9,735 bases of DNA. It comes from Cyanobacteria bacterium UBA8803 (GTDB lineage Bacteria > Cyanobacteriota > Cyanobacteriia > Cyanobacteriales > Coleofasciculaceae). The DNA is taken from NCBI GenBank assembly GCA_003505715.1, contig DNXU01000279.1, positions 70,462 through 80,196 of the forward strand, given 5' to 3'. Within the stretch, counting starts at the first letter, position 1; each line of letters opens with the position of its first letter. The notes under the pieces are model-generated. The model was not told where the DNA came from. It was given only the letters and a program-made list of their open reading frames with translations, and did not search any database. The position numbers and the translations under genes are program-made. This document shows, in pieces, positions 7,679 through 9,735 of this stretch.

Positions 7679-8644
7679 ATGATTGAAGTTTCTTCAAACC
7701 CTAATCCGAGGGATAATTCTGCTTCATCTCAACTAAATAGCTCAACAACGAGAGAACAGCGCCTTGACTGTCTCATGTGTAACTATCACATTGAGCAAAA
7801 TAATGAATCTGCATTTGCAACATTTTCTTGTAATGTCAGAGCCTTCCAGGGTGAAAAATTTAAGGTGTGGCGATGCCCTAGCTGCCAAACGATTCATTGT
7901 CTGGATGTTGTAGATCTCCCCCACTACTACGCAAAATATCCTGTTTCTCAGGGGACATTGACTTGGCCCTATCGCATCTGCTATGGCAACCTATGCGGGC
8001 AGTTGAAAAAGTTTGGCTTTTCTAAGACTTCCTCATTTCTGGATTATGGCTGTGCCAACGGTCTATTTGTAAATTATCTGCGACAACGCGGCTTTGTAAA
8101 TTGCCATGGGTATGACCCTTACGCCCCTCAAGAAGGTTTTGGTAATCCGGCAACTCTCAAGCAAAAACCATTCGATTACATCTTGCTCCAAGAAGTCATA
8201 GAACATGTTGAAGATCCCCATGCACTATTGAGAGAGTTAGATAGCCTTCTAGCCCCTAGCGGCTATATTTTGATTAGCACACCAGATGCTGCAAATCTTG
8301 ACCTAACCAAACCCGAAGTTCCCGATTTCTATAACTATGTACATGTCCCCTATCACCTTCATATCTACACTCGTGAAGGAATGGAATTGTTAGGGCGTAG
8401 CCAAGGATGGGAGCTTGCATGTTTCTTTGAGCGCCAATATCACGATACACCCTGGTTTAGTCTGAACTCTCGTGCTTGGAACCAGTATGTACTCCTTTTA
8501 GATGGCGCAATAGATGTCATTTACGAACCAATTAAAACCTGGAAAGCGTTAACTTCTTACAAATACTTATTCTACGCCGCTTTTGGTTATTGGCTTAGTT
8601 ATGAAAATGGCATGTCTGTCATGTTCAAAAAAACTGGATTTTAG
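7679..8644 (+). CDS. Class I SAM-dependent methyltransferase with Cys-rich N-terminus, paralogue 1
   Basis: 321 residues from ATG 7679. A TTG start at 7661 is possible, but the ATG gives exactly the length and N-terminus of the next gene (MxEVSxxPNP). The N-terminus has CxxC (31, 34), Cys51, CxxC (66, 69) and Cys74, followed by DLPHYYAKYP; this resembles the zinc-binding segment in front of many sugar methyltransferases. The Rossmann core follows: SAM motif I LDYGCANG (121-128), acidic Asp146 (GYDPY), EVIEHVEDP (172-180) and ISTPDAAN (199-206), the pattern of the Methyltransf_23 group. Family role: methyl transfer from S-adenosylmethionine, often to sugars or small molecules. Next to two glycosyltransferases, methylation of the attached sugar is the likeliest job. 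Whether it methylates O, C or N cannot be told. The polyketide itself is an alternative substrate. Confidence 0.88.
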   Translation: MIEVSSNPNPRDNSASSQLNSSTTREQRLDCLMCNYHIEQNNESAFATFSCNVRAFQGEKFKVWRCPSCQTIHCLDVVDLPHYYAKYPVSQGTLTWPYRICYGNLCGQLKKFGFSKTSSFLDYGCANGLFVNYLRQRGFVNCHGYDPYAPQEGFGNPATLKQKPFDYILLQEVIEHVEDPHALLRELDSLLAPSGYILISTPDAANLDLTKPEVPDFYNYVHVPYHLHIYTREGMELLGRSQGWELACFFERQYHDTPWFSLNSRAWNQYVLLLDGAIDVIYEPIKTWKALTSYKYLFYAAFGYWLSYENGMSVMFKKTGF

Positions 8645-8658
8645 ACTAGTTCAAACAT

Positions 8659-8686
8659 AATGTAGATAAACTCAAGCTACATTTTT
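8659..8686 (+). terminator. Weak hairpin with T-run between the two methyltransferase genes
   Basis: AATGTAG (8659-8665) and CTACATT (8677-8683) form a perfect 7-base-pair stem with an 11-base loop, running into a T-run (8682-8686). The geometry is that of an intrinsic terminator, but the stem has only two G-C pairs, so it would be inefficient. It may lower expression of the second methyltransferase or protect the 3' end of the upstream message. The rest of the 76-base gap is AT-rich with no clear promoter. Confidence 0.35.
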
Positions 8687-8720
8687 CATAATCGATCATA
8701 ATTATTAAGAGAAAACTGAC

Positions 8721-9686
8721 ATGCTAGAAGTTTCTGCAATCCCTAATCCTCATAATAATTTAACTTCAACGGAACTGCCTATTCCAACAACGAAAAAACA
8801 GCGTCTTGACTGTCTCGTGTGTAACTATCACATTGAGCCAAATAACAAATCTGCATTTGCAATGTTTACCTGTAATGTCAGAGCTTTTAAGGACGAGAAG
8901 TTCAACGTGTGGCGATGCCCTAGTTGCCAGACGATCCATTGTCTAGATGTTGTCGATCTTCCTCACTACTACGCAAAATACCCTATTCACGAGGCGGAAT
9001 TAACTTGGCCCTATCGCATCTGCTATCGAAATTTATATCGACAGCTAACAAAGCATGGATTTTCTAAAACTCACTCATTCCTCGATTATGGCTGTGCCAA
9101 CGGTTTATTTTTACGGTATCTGCGACAACGTGGCTTTACGAATTGCTATGGATATGACCCTTACGGTTCCCAAGAAAGCTTTGGCAATCGAGAAATTCTC
9201 AAGCAAGGATCATTCGACTACATCTTGATTCAAGATGTAATTGAACATGTTGAAGATCCCGATACCTTATTAGGTGAGTTAGGTAGTCTGCTCGCTCCTG
9301 GTGGCTATATTTTGATCGGCACCCCAAACGCCGCCAATATCGACCTAACCCGCCCCGATGTATCGGATTTCTATAATGAGATACATGTTCCCTATCACCT
9401 TCATCTCTACACTCGCGAAGGACTTGAATTGTTGGGGAGCCGGCAAGGATGGCAACCTGTAGATTTCTGCGACCGACCCTATCACGATACACCCTGGTTC
9501 ACTGTTAACACTCGTGCTTGGAACCAGTACCAGCGCCTTTTTGACGGCACTATAAATGCCGTTTACGAACCAATCCAAACCTGGAAAGCATTAACATCTT
9601 ATAAATACTTGTTCTACGCCATTTTCGGCTATTGGCTCAGTTTCCACACAGGGATGTCCGTCATGTTCCGCAAAACCGGAGTTTAG
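8721..9686 (+). CDS. Class I SAM-dependent methyltransferase with Cys-rich N-terminus, paralogue 2
   Basis: 321 residues, aligning with the preceding gene over its full length without a gap; by hand 233 of 321 positions match (about 73%). All six N-terminal cysteines (31, 34, 51, 66, 69, 74), motif I LDYGCANG (121-128), Asp146, VIEHVEDP (173-180) and TPNAAN (201-206) are kept, so it looks active. Differences cluster at residues 11-23, 147-159, 245-250 and 271-280, which are candidate substrate-contact or surface regions. AAGAGA (8707-8712) precedes the ATG by eight bases. As with its twin, methylation of a sugar or of the polyketide product is inferred from context. Two different positions or two different sugars would explain keeping both copies. 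The gene ends 49 bases before the window edge. Confidence 0.88.
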   Translation: MLEVSAIPNPHNNLTSTELPIPTTKKQRLDCLVCNYHIEPNNKSAFAMFTCNVRAFKDEKFNVWRCPSCQTIHCLDVVDLPHYYAKYPIHEAELTWPYRICYRNLYRQLTKHGFSKTHSFLDYGCANGLFLRYLRQRGFTNCYGYDPYGSQESFGNREILKQGSFDYILIQDVIEHVEDPDTLLGELGSLLAPGGYILIGTPNAANIDLTRPDVSDFYNEIHVPYHLHLYTREGLELLGSRQGWQPVDFCDRPYHDTPWFTVNTRAWNQYQRLFDGTINAVYEPIQTWKALTSYKYLFYAIFGYWLSFHTGMSVMFRKTGV

Positions 9687-9735
9687 ACTCATGCCTTGGC
9701 GTTCAAGAGCATATAATACCAAATCCGCTGCCATT
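9687..9735. other. Non-coding right edge, possible start of an interspersed repeat
   Basis: No gene starts here. TAATACCAAATCCG (9714-9727) resembles, from memory, the end of short interspersed elements found between genes in filamentous cyanobacteria. The window stops too soon to see a partner inverted repeat, so this is only a pointer. Confidence 0.2.

Overview
The window looks like part of a specialised-metabolite or glycolipid locus from a filamentous cyanobacterium. This rests on three things: the cyanobacterial style of the polyketide synthase (PKS) ketoreductase and thioester reductase, a secreted RTX/SBBP-repeat protein of a kind common in these genomes, and a heptanucleotide tandem repeat at the left edge. 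Base composition is moderate to AT-rich. The genus cannot be fixed from the sequence. All six genes lie on the + strand, with gaps of 68, 99, 47, 53 and 76 bases, so one operon is plausible. No tRNA, rRNA, CRISPR array, transposase or integrase was seen, and no stretch over about 100 bases lacks a gene.

Layout. (1) Positions 2-2608 hold the C-terminal 868 residues of a type I PKS whose start lies left of the window: ketoreductase (KR), acyl carrier protein (ACP), then a terminal thioester reductase (TR). (2) Positions 2677-4968 encode a 763-residue protein with RTX-like segments at both ends and an SBBP beta-propeller between them. It has no signal peptide and is probably a type I secretion substrate. 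(3) Positions 5068-6324 and 6372-7625 encode two tandem paralogous GT4-type glycosyltransferases, about 70% identical by hand alignment. (4) Positions 7679-8644 and 8721-9686 encode two tandem paralogous class I SAM-dependent methyltransferases, each 321 residues and about 73% identical without a gap, each with a Cys-rich, probably zinc-binding N-terminus. The last 49 bases are non-coding.

How the genes may work together (inference). The PKS would finish a reduced acyl chain and release it as an aldehyde or primary alcohol. The two glycosyltransferases could then add two sugars, and the two methyltransferases could modify those sugars. The logic resembles heterocyst glycolipid synthesis (PKS, an ACP-TR protein, then a glycosyltransferase), but the paired glycosyltransferases and methyltransferases point to a more decorated product. 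An alternative is that the four right-hand genes belong to an exopolysaccharide cluster that only adjoins the PKS. The secreted propeller protein has no obvious biosynthetic role.

Limits: all identities were counted by eye, no database was searched, and the PKS modules upstream, which would decide the chain structure, are outside the window.
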